From Megalopta genalis (Eukaryota; Arthropoda; Insecta; Hymenoptera; Halictidae): 64,000 bases of DNA. The translations under genes and the position numbers were made by a program. The stretch is from the NCBI RefSeq assembly GCF_051020955.1, contig NC_135017.1:30412689-30476688 (forward strand), given 5' to 3'. This document shows, piece after piece, positions 20,760 to 33,287 of the stretch. The notes beneath the pieces are model-generated. The model saw only the letters and a list, made by a program, of their open reading frames with translations, was not told the DNA's origin and ran no database searches. The first letter of the stretch is position 1. Each line of letters starts with the position of its first letter.

Positions 20760-23700
20760 CTGAAGTAATATGAAATAGTTATTAGGTTAAAGAACTTAAA
20801 AAAGTTAACAAACAATATTGAGATATGATTTATTTCAGATACTAATTCTCTACTGCTTAAGACGTCGACGATTTTTTAAACGATACATAATAGCAGTCTG
20901 ATTGCAAATTACCTCTACTAATTAAGTGTGCAATAAAAATTATGTATGTATTTAAAAAAATTAAGTCGATCTTCATAACTCGGGGTTAAAGTCTCAAATA
21001 AAAAATGATATAATTCACGTGCACCATGTAGCCAACTTAAAACCGTGTAAATTTCTCCTATCAAACTTTTTTGTATCTACAACTATCTACGAGATTCAGT
21101 TTGCTTGGACATTTATAGTCGGGCTCGTTGTATGTATGTAATAATTTTTTATAAACGGGTCCATACGACGTGAATGTTTTCAGAGAATAAGTAAACGAAA
21201 ATTTCTTTCGATTTCAATTGGTTTGCACAATACAAAAATTAAAAACTGACGTTTTTTGATTTTTTTTCTGTAACGAAATTTTTATAAAGTGCCTTTTGTA
21301 GATCTCGATAAGTTATATGCATATTGAAAGTTTCATTGAAATCGGATGATGCATAGTTAAACTACGGTCACTGAAAGTTGTACAAATTATCCGCTTTCTA
21401 GTTGAAATTCGTGAAAAACTGATATTTTCACGAACTTTAAACATTAACAGCTCATAACAACGCCAGCAGACATTAAAACTAAAAGATATAAATTTAATCT
21501 TAATTTTAAATTTTCTCAATAACATTGAGAGACCAGTTGAAACGGAATAAGAAATTTTATACATCCTGAAGTTCATTTTTCAGCGTATGAGAAGATTAGA
21601 GAAGATTATCATCGACTGTATTGTGCTTGCTGCGAAACAGATTTATTTCTATCCTTATTTCAATCAGAATATGTGAGAATGAAAATTTCTGTTACTTAAA
21701 TAATTTTACGCACGTACGTATGTATACGTTGAATTAATGTAAAAATTAATCGTCATATGTAGATTAAGTGAAATATGTATTTAGTGAAATAATCACTGAC
21801 AAGGTGGATCAAAATTTGGATTGTCATGTTAAAACAAAAATAATATTCTTGCCTACGTGTGTGGCAGATATACGGTGAAATGTTGCACAATAGCAACAAT
21901 TCAATGTAACGGTTGTTAGTTGCAGCCGACGACGTACAGAATGCAGTTGTAAGAATTAAGCGTTCACTCATTACGAGTGTGTATACGGCGAAATGAAAAG
22001 AAAGTGACGTCGGATACCGGTTATCTTGATGCGTAAACGCATCTTCTTTTTATACGTTCCTCGTAGAACGATCGTAAAAGTATCGCGTTTAAATGAAAGT
22101 CGTGTGTTGTCGCCGTATTTCAGATTTTGTAACCGATTAACTGAAACCGATTAATTGATACAAGGACATTGGCAATTGAACAAACACGTTACACGCTCTT
22201 CCATAGCAATATTTCAATAGATCTATTAATGCGTGATGTATTTATTAAATTCTTTTAAAAATAATCACATTTCGAAATTCAAGCTTTCCCGACACGTTTC
22301 TTTTGCGACACTTTCCCATCAGGACGTCACGTGCATAGATCTTTTCTTGTTGATTAAATTGATTAATTAAATTAATGCACGAGGCATGCCACAGTTCATT
22401 TGCATACGTATGTTGTGTTGACAGAGACACAGACACAGCGTGCACAGAAACGTACAAATATTCGAATAGTATTAGTTAAAATGTGTGTGCCACGCCTGTG
22501 CGGTGCCATCGACTTTTACATTGTTACTGATATCTAAACGAAAGCTCAACAAAATATCGTGTTTCTTTATTTCTATTTTCTATTATGTCGAATATAGCAA
22601 TGTGCAAATGTAATGTTCTGTTAAGTTCTTTTTAAATGTACATGGTGTTCCAGTTAAAGGTGGTCGCCCACAGTGCTGTGAATAATAATAAACTCAAATT
22701 AACTTCTACATTTTTACTGATATTTAAACAAAAACCAATAAAAGCTGTATTTGTATAATTCCATTTTCTATTATTTCTAATACAGTTTTTAATACAAATA
22801 TGGCGTTTTGTTAAATTTTCGTTTAAATATCAAAGAAAAATATAAAAGTTATTTTGATTCTATAATTATTGGCACTACTATATTTGTTTTTTTGCATTTG
22901 AAAGATCTGCCATGTCATAGATGCACAAAGAATCGCAGTCAAATCGTAACTGAAAACTTTGGATATTTATTTTCATTCGCGTTTTCGTCGATCAGTCGAA
23001 TAGTTTCAGAAGTTGACACGTCGAAAGCAATTCTTGACACAGTGGCGACGACAATGTCAAAACCAGTTGAGATAAGAGTTTTGTAAGTTCACGCGTGTAG
23101 TCGGAGTATGCAACTGCTCTTTGCGATAAGGAAAAAAGCGGCGCAGTTTGTGACCGAAAACATGTTTTGCGGCGACACGAGATTCTACGTTCGGACGATT
23201 ACGATGAAAGATACCCTTGTTCCTGCATAGAAACCAAAAATATAGATTTGTAATATTTGCGTTATGTAAAGTATTACAATAAATAACGATATCGTCCATA
23301 ATTGAGCAACACAGTATTTTATGGACTTAAGTGCGTATTCCAGTGTAAACTGCGTTTTTTCTTTAATTCTTTTTAAGATTTTTTTGTGAAGAAGGTTTAT
23401 TCACACACACACACACACACATACATGTTTCAACACATTTTTTCAAATTTTTTCGATTCACAGATTACTCATTGAAGAACAGATTTTTAAAAAGATGGTC
23501 ATTGTTGTTTATCTGAAATGGAAACACGTGTAAGATTATTGTTTAGTATAACTTGGAACAAAAGAAAAAGATTTTTTCCATCGATTTTCCTATTTAAGTT
23601 TCTAGTCGATGCAATTGATCAAAGAAAGTTAGTCTGAAAATAGTAAGAACATGAGAATTTGTTTCAAGTCAAAATAAATCAAATTGGTCGAAAGTATATA

Positions 23701-24280
23701 AACTCCTGTTTAAAATTAATTACAAACTAAATTTTCGTGAAAAATCTATTATTATATAATTCCAATTTTTATTTAAATTTCTAAAAGAAACTGAAAGATC
23801 TGAATTTTTAGAAAATTCTACTATAGTCCAAATTTTATAATACAAATGCATTATAATTAAATTTTATATTAAAAATTTAAATATAAAATTCAATTTCAAT
23901 ATATACATTTCTACTATACATTTGAGTTATAATAGATTTTTAATAAAAGTTTAGGTTTCAGTAAATTTTTAATATAAAATTTAATCGTAACGAATTTGTA
24001 TTATAAAATTTGAACTATAGTAGTATTTTTATTCAAAATTTGTTTATATTAGTAAATAATCACATCCCAATAATTATGTACAACATTTTTTTAGAATTTG
24101 TGTAAAAACTACTAAAAATGTCCAGAGAATAATTAAAAGAACGCACGAAAGAAAATATACAGATTACAAGGCGGAACATAGAAACTAACACATGTTCTAC
24201 TACATTTTGATTCAAAGCATGAGTTAACGCACGAAGAGACACGCAAGAAGCATCTCCGATTCGTACGCGGTTAAACTTTG
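20760..24280. other. AT-rich, no gene seen
   Basis: Only short frames without motifs (for example minus 21313-21576, plus 22808-23086). Two weakly similar segments near 22515-22600 and 22710-22780 share TTACTGATATYTAAAC and TTTTCTATTAT. A CA microsatellite lies at 23402-23420. No terminal-repeat pair was found. Confidence 0.4.
23325..23470 (+). repeat. Dispersed repeat shared with 52150-52290
   Basis: Both segments contain GTATTCYAGTGTRAA, then a GCGT(T/C)TGTTTT-like run, then AGGTTTATT and TGTTTC(A/G)AC in the same order. Divergence is high. Family unknown. Confidence 0.4.
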
Positions 24281-24537
24281 TCCCTCATTGTTTTTTCCTG
24301 CTATCGATTCTTGCTATGGCATCGAGAGACGATAGCAATGACACACGGTAATTGCGAAGAAGCTGAACCAATGGCGGCAGGAGTCGAATAGGTCGTCTTC
24401 GTACAATTGTGCACCTTTTGTCAATTCGTCGATGTTGCTAAGGAATAACAAGAAATAGGAAAGGGCAGGGAAGGAAGAGAGGCGTGCTAGTCGAAAAGAA
24501 GAGAATTACTCGACGTGGAAGTGCGGGCTGATTGTGA

Positions 24538-24540
<3 letters not shown>

Positions 24541-24604
<64 letters not shown>

Positions 24605-24760
24605 CGGAGGGAGAGCAGAGAAAGATGGAGAGAGAGAAAGAAAGCGGAGGGAGAGCAGAAAAAGATGGAGAGAGATAGAGAGCAAGAGAAAGAGAGAAAG
24701 ATCGAAAGGCAGGAGAAGGTGAGGAAGAGGGAGAGAGAGAAAGGAGTGAAAAGCGTGAAC
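24541..24760 (+). repeat. GA microsatellite and GA-rich tract
   Basis: A pure (GA)n run of about 60 bp (24541-24602) is followed by imperfect purine-rich repeats with GGAGGGAGAGCAGA occurring twice (about 24606 and 24646). The glutamate/arginine-rich and leucine/serine-rich frames here are artefacts of the repeat. Confidence 0.95.
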
Positions 24761-25203
24761 TCCGTTAGCAAGCAAAGTGCACAGTCGCATGTTTTTCTCT
24801 TCGCAGCCTTGCCTGTTGTCGCAATTCTAGACGCGGCGATAGTCGAACACCGTGCCGATTTCTTCGTCCGAATAATACCTACGGATCATTCCTCAAGAAT
24901 GCAATGAGTGTTCGAGACGCGATACCTTCCTGTCCCCCTCGGTCTTGTTGCTCGCAAGCAGAGATAAAAAATGAGCCGACTCTCATTTCGTCGTTTTCGT
25001 CAATACATACTTCCCCTCGCTCTTCTTTCATTTTAGAACAACGCATCGTCGGTCCGGTCATTAGCGACGACTGTTTTAACCAGTTAGCCGTTTTCGACGA
25101 GTATTCTAATTTTTAGCGAGACTGTTTTAATTAGTCTGTCGAGTTTAAGCATTTATGGGGAAAATGAGCGGCTGAAATATAAAATTATGAAGACATAAAA
25201 AGA

Positions 25204-25375
25204 ATTTAGCAATACCGTTACCGTATTTCGAACTTAGCAAAATTATTAAAAGAAACAATTTATTTTTATTTAATTTCTGTGTTTCTCACAATCGACCTGG
25301 AAAGTTTTTATTTTGCACAAAGATCCGTCGTCTAAGTTGTAGCACAAATTATTGTCATTTCTTCACGACGAGTAT
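25204..25375 (+). repeat. ~100-bp dispersed repeat copy
   Basis: Core GTTTTTATTTTGCACAAAGA then TCCGTCGTCTAAG, preceded by an ATTATTAAAAGAAAC and TTTCTGTGTTTCTCACAATC block. It ends in a GACGAGTATACTCGTGA palindrome directly beside the 3' end of the LINE on the minus strand. Confidence 0.6.
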
Positions 25376-26130
25376 ACTCGTGAGAAACAGCGAACTGGTT
25401 GAGAAGAATAAATTCTTTGGACATCCTTCATTAGATTTTATACATTTCATAATTTCGTATTCAAACAAAATACAAAAATCAAACATGTACAGTATAATTA
25501 ATACAGTAACTTACAGACTTTTCAAAGAGATTGCAACACCTGTTAAATGCTTCAATCTCATCCCATATAACCATAGTTTTATTAAATTTCACAGAGGTTT
25601 CCTCTGTCTTGTTGTGTTTCGCAGGTTTCGTTCAAGTTCTTTAGGGATTTTGTATCCATCATGCGGTTCGTCTAATTTCGTGCACTTTAGTATTATGTGT
25701 TGAACTGTGAGTGGCAGATCACAGAATTCCCATTCAGCCGGGGTTACATTTTGCAGGTGGAATTTGTGTGGCTATCTTGCGTGTCCGCTTACCAGTCTGA
25801 ATAGTTTGACTTGGTCTTTTCTATTTTCTGGCAGCTCAGGTAGAAAAGTGGAGCGCCGATCTGTTGTTTTGTGCGGTTTCGTGGAATTTATAATTGTCCA
25901 TTCGTTTTGCTGTTTCTGTATAATTTTGCACCTGATAGATTTCACGATGTTGGTAGGACGGTATGTTGATTTCATTGTCAGGAGGCAATGGCGTCGCTTC
26001 TCTTGCGGCTTCGCCCGCTTCTTGATTTCCTGCTGCGTCATGGTGGGAGGCGGTCGATGTAATGATGGTTGTAAAGCCTTTCTTTTCGTCAATACTCATT
26101 ATTAGACGGCGGATTTTATGCATGCATGAC
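25376..26130 (-). mobile_element. LINE, 5'-truncated 3' end
   Basis: A minus-strand non-LTR retrotransposon end: RNase H remnant, cysteine-containing tail, then a 3' untranslated region from about 25588 down to 25376. The sequence around 25380-25560 recurs at about 32920-33112, a second copy of the same 3' region. 5' truncation is usual for LINEs. The RNase H domain suggests the I/R1/LOA group; the exact clade is not resolved. Confidence 0.7.
25589..26102 (-). pseudogene. LINE RNase H and C-terminal tail, broken
   Basis: In one frame (about 26110-25960) HHDAAGNQEAGEAAREATP resembles the H-x3-GN-xAD-xxAxxA end of RNase H, with the usual Asp replaced by Gly. After a frameshift near 25950 the coding continues as NEWTIINSTKP, VKLFRLVSGHAR, then an in-frame TAG, then PHKFHLQNVTPAEWEFC and LTVQHIILKC. 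The order RL-GH, H-L, P-E-C, LTVxHIILxC is the classic tail of I/R1-type LINE proteins. The final stop is at 25589. Confidence 0.75.
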
Positions 26131-26134
26131 GAAA

Positions 26135-27800
26135 ATGAGTAGTTGCAATTTGAAACAATGGACGAATTAAAAAAAATTGAAGAACACTGATACATTATTT
26201 TCAATATATTGCAGTGATTCTTCGAAGAAACAATTTCCTATTTGGCTAAACATTGTCATTTTGAATAGAGGACCGTCGTTTACTCATTATCTATCAAGAT
26301 ATTTTCTATATAATTTGTATGATTTCCATAAGTAGTAGTTTAATAGAAACGAATGGCAATATTAATTATGATAATGGAAATGGTAATGTGGTGGGTGCTT
26401 AAATCTGTGTAAATATCGGTGATTTCTTATTTTTTTATTTGTTTTCGTTTTAATAGACATTTTTTACTTTCAGTTTCATCATTTTGTTCTATTTTTACAT
26501 ACGTTCCTTTTCTCCCGCGCGCGCTTTCTTTCTCAACCTATTAGAATACAACAATAATTTGACGATGAAGAAAGTAAAAATTTAGATAGACGACCGTGAC
26601 AATTGTAAATATTATTATTAGTTATTATATAGTTATTATAATTATATATAGTTATTATAGTTATATATAGTTATTATAGTTATATATAGTTATTATAGTT
26701 ATTATATATTAGTTATTATTATTATTAGTTATTCAGGCGTTCAGAATAATTAAAAGTTGTTTAAACTAAATGGAGTCCATCTACTAAATCTACGTAAGTT
26801 CAAAAAATGGAAACATTTTCTCTGGTATACTTGAAATGACTAAGTTATTCGGTTGTATTTTACGTTAATGATACTTTTAAATTACCTAAATCGTGACTCA
26901 ATTGAGGTCAAGTTGATCCCTCTCGGTCGGTTACGTAACAGGCGAACGATAAACTGGTTACATCTTTTATGTCGGATGTTAATGTCGGTGTATCGGTTTC
27001 GAAAACATTATTAATAAATTATTGACGCCGATTTTTTCAGCTTATAAAATAATATCGTTAATCCGCCTACGGCGCACATAAAAACTTACACAAATGGTGT
27101 TCGGGTCACGTAAACACGACTAAAAATATTCGTGCGCATCCATGGAAACAGCATTATAATACAATGTTTTCAAGCTAATTACGTGAAAGTGTAATAATAA
27201 ATAATAATACAAAAATACAAATGGAAGTAACAAATTATTTCCAGAATTCAATAAATTTGACTCCAATAAGATAGTAACTGAAAAAGTTATACATTATCTG
27301 GGTCATATGTGCAAATATAATCACTAGTTTGATTAAGTAGTAAAAACAATATGTATACTCACTATAATAAAATACACAGTGTCTTACTGTTAGTTATTCA
27401 AATACGGAACCAAAAATATATGCGTGTACCTGCACGTATGCGCATATATCCATTAAGAATTTAACTTTATAATTAAAGTGCAACGGAACTTGATTAAAAA
27501 CACGTTGACGTTAACAGTCGTGTACACTACCTGTCAAAAGTTTCGAAGCAATTTTACAAGAACGTTCGTCTTTCGAAAAGCGCGACAATCTGTGTCTATA
27601 TCTGTTAATAGTCAATATGAAAAAGATCGTTGTATAACGACTATTATTTTGATTCAAATGCCTTTAGTTATAATATAATATATTTTATTTCTGCTATAAA
27701 AGAAATATTTATAATATATTTTATTCGTTTATGACACAATTAAGTAGTTGCAATTTAGAGTAGTAGGAAGATTAAAAGAATTTGGAAGCCTCCGTGTAAT
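26135..27800. other. AT-rich, no gene seen
   Basis: A possible, more diverged copy of the ~100-bp dispersed repeat lies near 26222-26280. Short frames such as plus 27478-27678 have no motif. Confidence 0.4.
26616..26735 (+). repeat. Tandem AGTTATTATAGTTATATAT array
   Basis: Five or six imperfect units of about 19 bp built from TTATTATAGT and TATATATAGT. Confidence 0.85.
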
Positions 27801-27811
27801 TATTTTTAATC

Positions 27812-27925
27812 TATTATTAAAGGAAGAAAGGTCTTTCCGTTTTGTTTCTATTTCTTGCAATTGATGCAGACAGATTTTATTTTGCATAAAAATCCGCAGT
27901 CTAGTTACAAGTAATTGTCATAAGT
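27812..27925 (+). repeat. ~100-bp dispersed repeat copy
   Basis: Contains ATTATTAAAGGAAGAAAG, TTTCTATTTCTTGCAATTGA and TTATTTTGCATAAAAATCCG then CAGTCTAGTTACAA. Same order and spacing as the copies at 25204, 28380 and 29806. Confidence 0.6.
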
Positions 27926-28101
27926 AACGGAAATTTTCTTCTCATCTCACCGATGGCGAAAATTTTTCAGCCAAAATATTTATCGTTGAGAGAAATTCTT
28001 ATTACGACAGTTATCGAGGAACTGTTGTTACGACAGTTATGCATTTAGGTGACAAATAAGCAGATGGAACACAGAACAATGAGAACAGTTGAAGATCTTA
28101 A

Positions 28102-28344
28102 TCCCTTAACATACCATCTTCTTCGCAGTTACTGCGATTAGAAATTTTTCGATTGCAATAATCTCTTAGAAAGAGAAAAAAATTAATGCTTATTGTGCGC
28201 CTAAATTTACTGGAATGCTTAAATATCGATGACAAAAGAATAGAATTTTATTGCAATTTCAAAGAACAAAATAATATCTATACTTAATGAGTTGATACCA
28301 GAAATTTTCACGACGAGTCGGATACGTCAAAGTACGGCAAGGGG
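28102..28344. mobile_element. Probable piggyBac-type MITE (TTAA)
   Basis: TTAA at 28098-28101 and 28345-28348. The left end TCCCTTAACATACC and the inverted right end CCCCTTGCCGTACT share about 9 of 14 bases. The match is weaker than for the other TTAA elements, but both ends sit directly on the duplication. Near the right end is ACGACGAGTCGGATACGTC. Non-coding. Confidence 0.5.
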
Positions 28345-28379
28345 TTAAGAATACTGTTACATTGTTTCCAACTTACTAA

Positions 28380-28500
28380 ACTTATTAACGGAGGAAATGT
28401 ATTCTTATTCGATTTCTGTTTATTGCAATCGAGGTGGACAATTTTTATTTTGCACAAAGATCCGCTGTTTAGTCGTAACGTAATAGTTATCAATTCGCAT
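28380..28500 (+). repeat. ~100-bp dispersed repeat copy
   Basis: CTTATTAACGGAGGAAATG, then TTTCTGTTTATTGCAATCGA, GGTGGACAATTTTTATTTTG and CACAAAGATCCGCTGTTTAG. This is the best-preserved copy and the one I used as reference. Confidence 0.65.
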
Positions 28501-28747
28501 CATCGACAATTATTCTAACGGACCGAGATAGAATTTCTCGTCATCAACAATGATTATTGGCAACGGACAACATTTTTCGGTTAACTGTAATTATTATCTG
28601 TAACCAAAAATTACAGTCCTTAATCATGAGGCTTTTTTTGAACAATTTCTGTTAATAATAGCAATAATATTTTACTCACCGTCCATACAAAAAATTTCGG
28701 GATACATTAATTACACATAAGTATAGAAGTGTACTTAATCTAAAACT

Positions 28748-29005
28748 TTCATTCCCTCCAAAAGTATTAGAACACCTGCTTATTTAGTACAAATTATAAT
28801 GCAAGTCTACAATATGTCATCGCATTGTCATCGCATTATAAAATTGAATGTTATTTTTATTACAACGTAAAATATTTTTGTATACATGTTTCAGTTTAAC
28901 ACGTAATCAACTTTGAAATAAATATAAAAAATTACAAAAATTTCATATCGGATTTTCATATTTATTTAATTTTCTGCAAGTGCCGTAATACTTTTGTAGG
29001 GGGGT
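28748..29005. mobile_element. Tc1-type MITE
   Basis: Left end CCCTCCAAAAGTATTAGAAC and inverted right end CCCTACAAAAGTATTACGGC define a 258-bp element. CAAAAGTATT near the end is typical of Tc1-like terminal repeats. The left TA is not clear. Non-coding. Confidence 0.6.
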
Positions 29006-29805
29006 GTACGTATTCTAATTTATGATAACTCGTAAGTACCGAGTTCTTTGGTCAACAATTATTGTTTACAACAATTTCTATTACATTTTGCTATTAATAA
29101 CATCAACCGGAATAATGAACACGATTTTCTTACCGGCTTTGCTAACAAACAATTCTCACGCGACGACCATTTTGGAGTTGCCGACGTATTGTACAGAAAT
29201 TGATGGTGAAATGAAATTTTTGCACTCTCTAAGTGGCGAGAGCAGAGCAGGCGCGAGCGAATGAATCTCCGTGGCACTCTTCGCGAACGATCGCTTTTAT
29301 CGCCTAAACGATTTCCGAATTATATTGACGCGAACACGTGAAACATAAATAAACGCCGAGGAAACTTTTAGAAGGTTGCGTTACGAGGCCATTATCATTC
29401 GATCGAAGTACATATGTATATGCGCGCATTCGAAGGAATGGCCGACGCCTCGACGGTGCGCGTTGCTCTTCATCCCTTGGCGGAAGCAGCACGCGAGGAG
29501 GTGCCGATCTGTTTCCAGATGCCGAGGGTTGGAGTTCTATTTTATATCAATTTGTTATACAAACGGACCGTAAAATCCTGTAGCTGTAGGCAGAAACTGC
29601 ATCCGAATGCGCGCAATTCTAGAGGAAATATTTGGAATACTGTTGGTCATTTCGAATGTCAAAGTGTCTAAGAAACTGCTAACCTTATCCAACGACGACA
29701 GCTTCCTTTCAGTCTCTCTTTCGACGACCGTGGAATATTCAATATGTTATAATTTAACTGTAAATTTTATACATTTTCCTGTTCCATTGTTCCTAACCTA
29801 TTAGA

Positions 29806-29910
29806 CCCATTAAGAAAGAAAACAAACGTTTGTTTTATTTCAGTTTGTTGCAATTATGGTGAACAATTTTTATTTCGCACAAAGATCCGCAGTGCAGTTA
29901 TAACTAGATT
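29806..29910 (+). repeat. ~100-bp dispersed repeat copy
   Basis: CATTAAGAAAGAAAAC, TTTCAGTTTGTTGCAATTAT and GTGAACAATTTTTATTTCGC then ACAAAGATCCGCAGTGCAG. Same order as the other copies. Confidence 0.6.
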
Positions 29911-29914
29911 ATTA

Positions 29915-31960
29915 TTATTATTATTGTTATTAAAACGGATTTTTGTGCAAGATAAGAATTATATAGGTTAATTGTAAGAAATATAAATTATCCTTAAATT
30001 CTTTTAATATCATTTTAGTTTTGCATTTGACCTGTTCATTTTTGTTCATAAGTGCATACAATTTATTCTCTATGTGTCATAGAAGCGAACCATCGTTGTC
30101 TTTAATCTAAGAAACCTCGTTGTAATAACAAAGATAATTTTACACTGTCTTCCACACTTTCCATATTAGCGATTTGGCGGTCGAATTTTGGCTACAGAAT
30201 TCGTCAGAATTACTAATTGCGAACAAAACTTTTACTTCGAAGTATCCCAAATGCATAGGTCCATTTCGAAAATTAGAGGATTTTAGAAGAAGACAAATAT
30301 ACTAGATGAGTAGGACAATATTGTAGATTATTTCGAATGCACAAGTAATGTTATCTTATTTATTATTTCAATATTTCGACGCAATTTGCAAAGAGGTAAA
30401 ATTTCGGAAAAGTTTCACAATAAATATTTGATCGCATTGATAGCATTGATTGCAACTTGAGATAGAACGACATGTAGAAACTTTCAACTAAATCACTTAA
30501 TCTTTTGCAGTCGAATTTCAACCCTTTGAGAACGAAAGTCGACATGTTGTTAATTTTCTAAATTATCGTCGATTTTTTAAATTAGTTAAGTCTTTGATAC
30601 ACGATCCAATTCGCTGAGGAAAATATTTGTAGCACTTTAAAAGATCCTCGTCTACAAAGAGTAAATTTAAAATCCGGAACACCTTTTCTGAACTACGGAA
30701 TTTCCATTTTACATAATTTACTGCAACTTATACATATGGTATTGAACCTGTTAGCAAAAAATTGCAATATCAACAAGTTTTTTTAAAAATATAAATAATA
30801 CTGTTGCGATTATTTTGAAAAGTGGTAGAACAAAGTCATATGATTTGGGCGAGCAAAGCTTTGATACTGAAAAACTGAATCTTAAACTTTGCGCAGCACC
30901 GAATAAATCATTATACATATAACTTGTGACACTATTGATTTTTAATACAGTAGAAAAAACTAGAGAAATCGTTTGTCTTTTATGCTAGGAAAATAAAAAT
31001 ATGAGGAACGAGAAATTACTTAAATTAGTAATTCGAGTGAAATTACTGCTTTAAAAAAAAATATGCATTTGCATGAACTTCCACAGTCTATTAATAAGTG
31101 ATTTGTAATGGAAATTCTTCCCCCGTCCGCCCAGTCACTGGCACCGTTTACCTTAACTTGCTTTTTTTTTCTCGCTGCACGATCTTTCGCGTGCCTCACC
31201 GCTGTACCGTGCTGTTTCTGAGTTTCCTGAACAGATAGTAACCATTTCCCTCTGTAGTTTCGCGTTATATTCATCTCACCGATTCGTTAACGTCCTCCAA
31301 AGCCCCTCGCTGGGACTGTCAGATGCAGAAACGGTGGACAACCAGTTTGCAGATGTCGAGGGTTGCCATCGTATTTCACGTTACCGCGTCCTGTGGGATT
31401 TTCGCTACGAGATCCTCTCTGATGAGATGGCTAATAATAACAATGGCAATAACGACCTTATTATACCGTAATCTGCTTTATACGGATAGAGTGGCTCAAA
31501 GAGCGATACAACCGGTGAGAAGAGCCGCTGCTTCTCGTCTCTTAATGGAGCTTCTTCTTCGGTAAAAATGTCGCGTAGTATCTTTCGTTTCTCGAACGAT
31601 AGCCGTTGACTCAGGATACAGAGATATCGCGATTTAGGCGAACAGTTTTTATTAAAGGTAAACATCGATGCTTCTATTCGGTGGCTATTGCGTAATCTGA
31701 TTACGCGTCACGTGTAATCGGAGATCACGTGTTGCCACGTGTCAACGAGACCTGCCAATTGGAACGCTTTTATCCAGGCTCAGAAGGGGGATGATCATGC
31801 TAGGCAATGTGACTTGAGGATCGCTCGAGCCAATGATTTTATTATAGTTAATGAATTGATTATGAATAATCTCCGCCCTTCCGTTTACGTAGAATACTTT
31901 GAAAAGCCAAAATTATATGTAACAATGCTTTCTGTTTGTCAACATTTGAAAGAATGACGA
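29915..31960. other. No gene recognised
   Basis: AT-rich to about 31100, then GC-richer to 31750 with overlapping frames on both strands (plus 31323-31565, minus 31405-31665, minus 31020-31274). None has a motif I recognise. A segment near 30501-30740 shares TTTTGCAGTCGAATTTCA and GAACTACGGAATTTCCATTT with 48018-48120 and with 57930-58009. Confidence 0.35.
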
Positions 31961-31965
31961 GAAGA

Positions 31966-32180
31966 ATCATTGGAGTTGGACATTAAGTTTTTTTTTTTTA
32001 AAGTAGCAAAATCTTGTAGCAGGAACGGGCACATTTCCTTTGAAATAAGATAACAAATAATTATTTGAAATAGTTCGATTGTTTCAATTCGAATCAATTA
32101 TTTGCAAATAATTTTCTATTTAAAAAAGAAATATTTGACGTCAGGATTCTTGAATTAATTGGAACTGATGTTAATAAGAA
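31966..32180. repeat. Array of TTTGAAATA palindromic words
   Basis: Begins GAGTTGGACATTAAG and continues with repeated AATAATTATTTGAAATA, CAATTCGAATCAATTATTTG and similar self-complementary words. A similar array opening with GAGTTGGACATTA is at 36893-37100. Low information content; origin unknown. Confidence 0.5.
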
Positions 32181-32343
32181 TCAATGAGAATTCTTGAATT
32201 AATTGTTTGAAATTAACTGAAAATGATTAAATTCGATTAATTATACTTAGCTGAATTTAATTATACATAGACAAACTCGAATTATGCTTGAAGTGGTATT
32301 TTTATTATATATATTATATTTATTATATTATATTATATTTTTT

Positions 32344-32559
32344 TATTATATTTTCCCTAATTCGCACCCAGATTTTGCGCAAAATATGGACAATTGGGAA
32401 AGGGAAGATACGATTACTCGAGTCTTGCGGCTCGTTTTTATAGTTACCGATTGTCAACAACTATAAAAACTAGCCGCAAGGCTCGAATGATCGCATCTCC
32501 TCTTCCCAAAATGTCCATTTTTGTGCACAATCTGAGCGCGAATTAGGGAGACTTTACTG
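32344..32559. mobile_element. Palindromic TA-MITE, copy 1
   Basis: The right end reads inverted CAGTAAAGTCTCCCTAATTC, with TA at 32560-32561. The left end is decayed but still has CCCTAATTCGCACCCAGATT. Almost the whole 216 bp is one palindrome centred on GTTACCGATTGTCAACAAC, including GCGGCTCGTTTTTATAGTT and its inverse. Related copies are at 34959-35015, 44301-44515 and 54534-54781. Confidence 0.8.
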
Positions 32560-32629
32560 TATTTGCTTTCGACATACAAACTTACATTGTTGGCATAGTT
32601 GACATGATAGAATTAGAGTGTATTTGAGA

Positions 32630-32795
32630 AAATGTTTTGAGTAAATATTTGATCAAATAACAATTGAAGATAAAAAATTATTATTTTATCTTAAATCCAA
32701 ATAAAGAAATATCATTTGAAAAATTATTTGACTTTGAAAATATTATCTTAACGATTATTTTTCCAATAATTTATTTGGATAATGCCTAGGCCTGT
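32630..32795. repeat. Array of TTTGAA-type palindromic words
   Basis: AAATATTTGATCAAATAACA, AAAATTATTTGACTTTGAA and CAATAATTTATTTGG recur with inverse versions. Similar in style to 31966-32180. Confidence 0.4.
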
Positions 32796-32889
32796 CTTCT
32801 GGTACAATATACTTAGCACTAAAAAACCCTTATCGGCTTTTTTCAAAGTAGACGTTCGTTATTTAAGAGAAATGAGTTTAAAGTTTTGT

Positions 32890-33112
32890 CGTAACACACA
32901 AAATACTGTAATTTCTTCATGATTGATGTACTTGTGAAATACACAGCTAACTGGTTTTTTTACTTTGATATTCTTTATTAAATTATATATATTATGAAAG
33001 TATTATATTTAAATAAAATACACATAAATCAAATGTACAGAGTATAATTACAGTAACTTAAATGCTTTTCAAAGAGATTACAACAGCTAATTGGTTAAGC
33101 AGTATTTAAAGG
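32890..33112 (-). mobile_element. LINE 3' end, second truncated copy
   Basis: Matches 25355-25560 in order: CTGTAATTTCTTCATGATTG, GTACTTGTGAAATACACAGC, AATCAAATGTACAGAGTATA, then CAGTAACTT and CTTTTCAAAGAGATTACAAC. Only the 3' untranslated part is present, with no coding sequence, as for a strongly 5'-truncated insertion. Confidence 0.6.
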
Positions 33113-33287
33113 GTAACGTCACAACAGCGATTTAAAATAAAATTCTTCGACAACAATTCGCTATGAGAAGATAAATAAACAAGTAAGAAATCCAGTGGCA
33201 GGACTTTCTTATACGTGTTTTGAAGAATGCAAAACATTTTTTGCTTATTTCTTTTTTCAAAATGATGGCAGCGAAGTAGTCGACCTA

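Noticed and set aside
24487..24907. Glu/Arg-rich and Leu/Ser-rich frames on both strands
   Set aside because: They are translations of a GA/CT microsatellite and purine-rich repeats.
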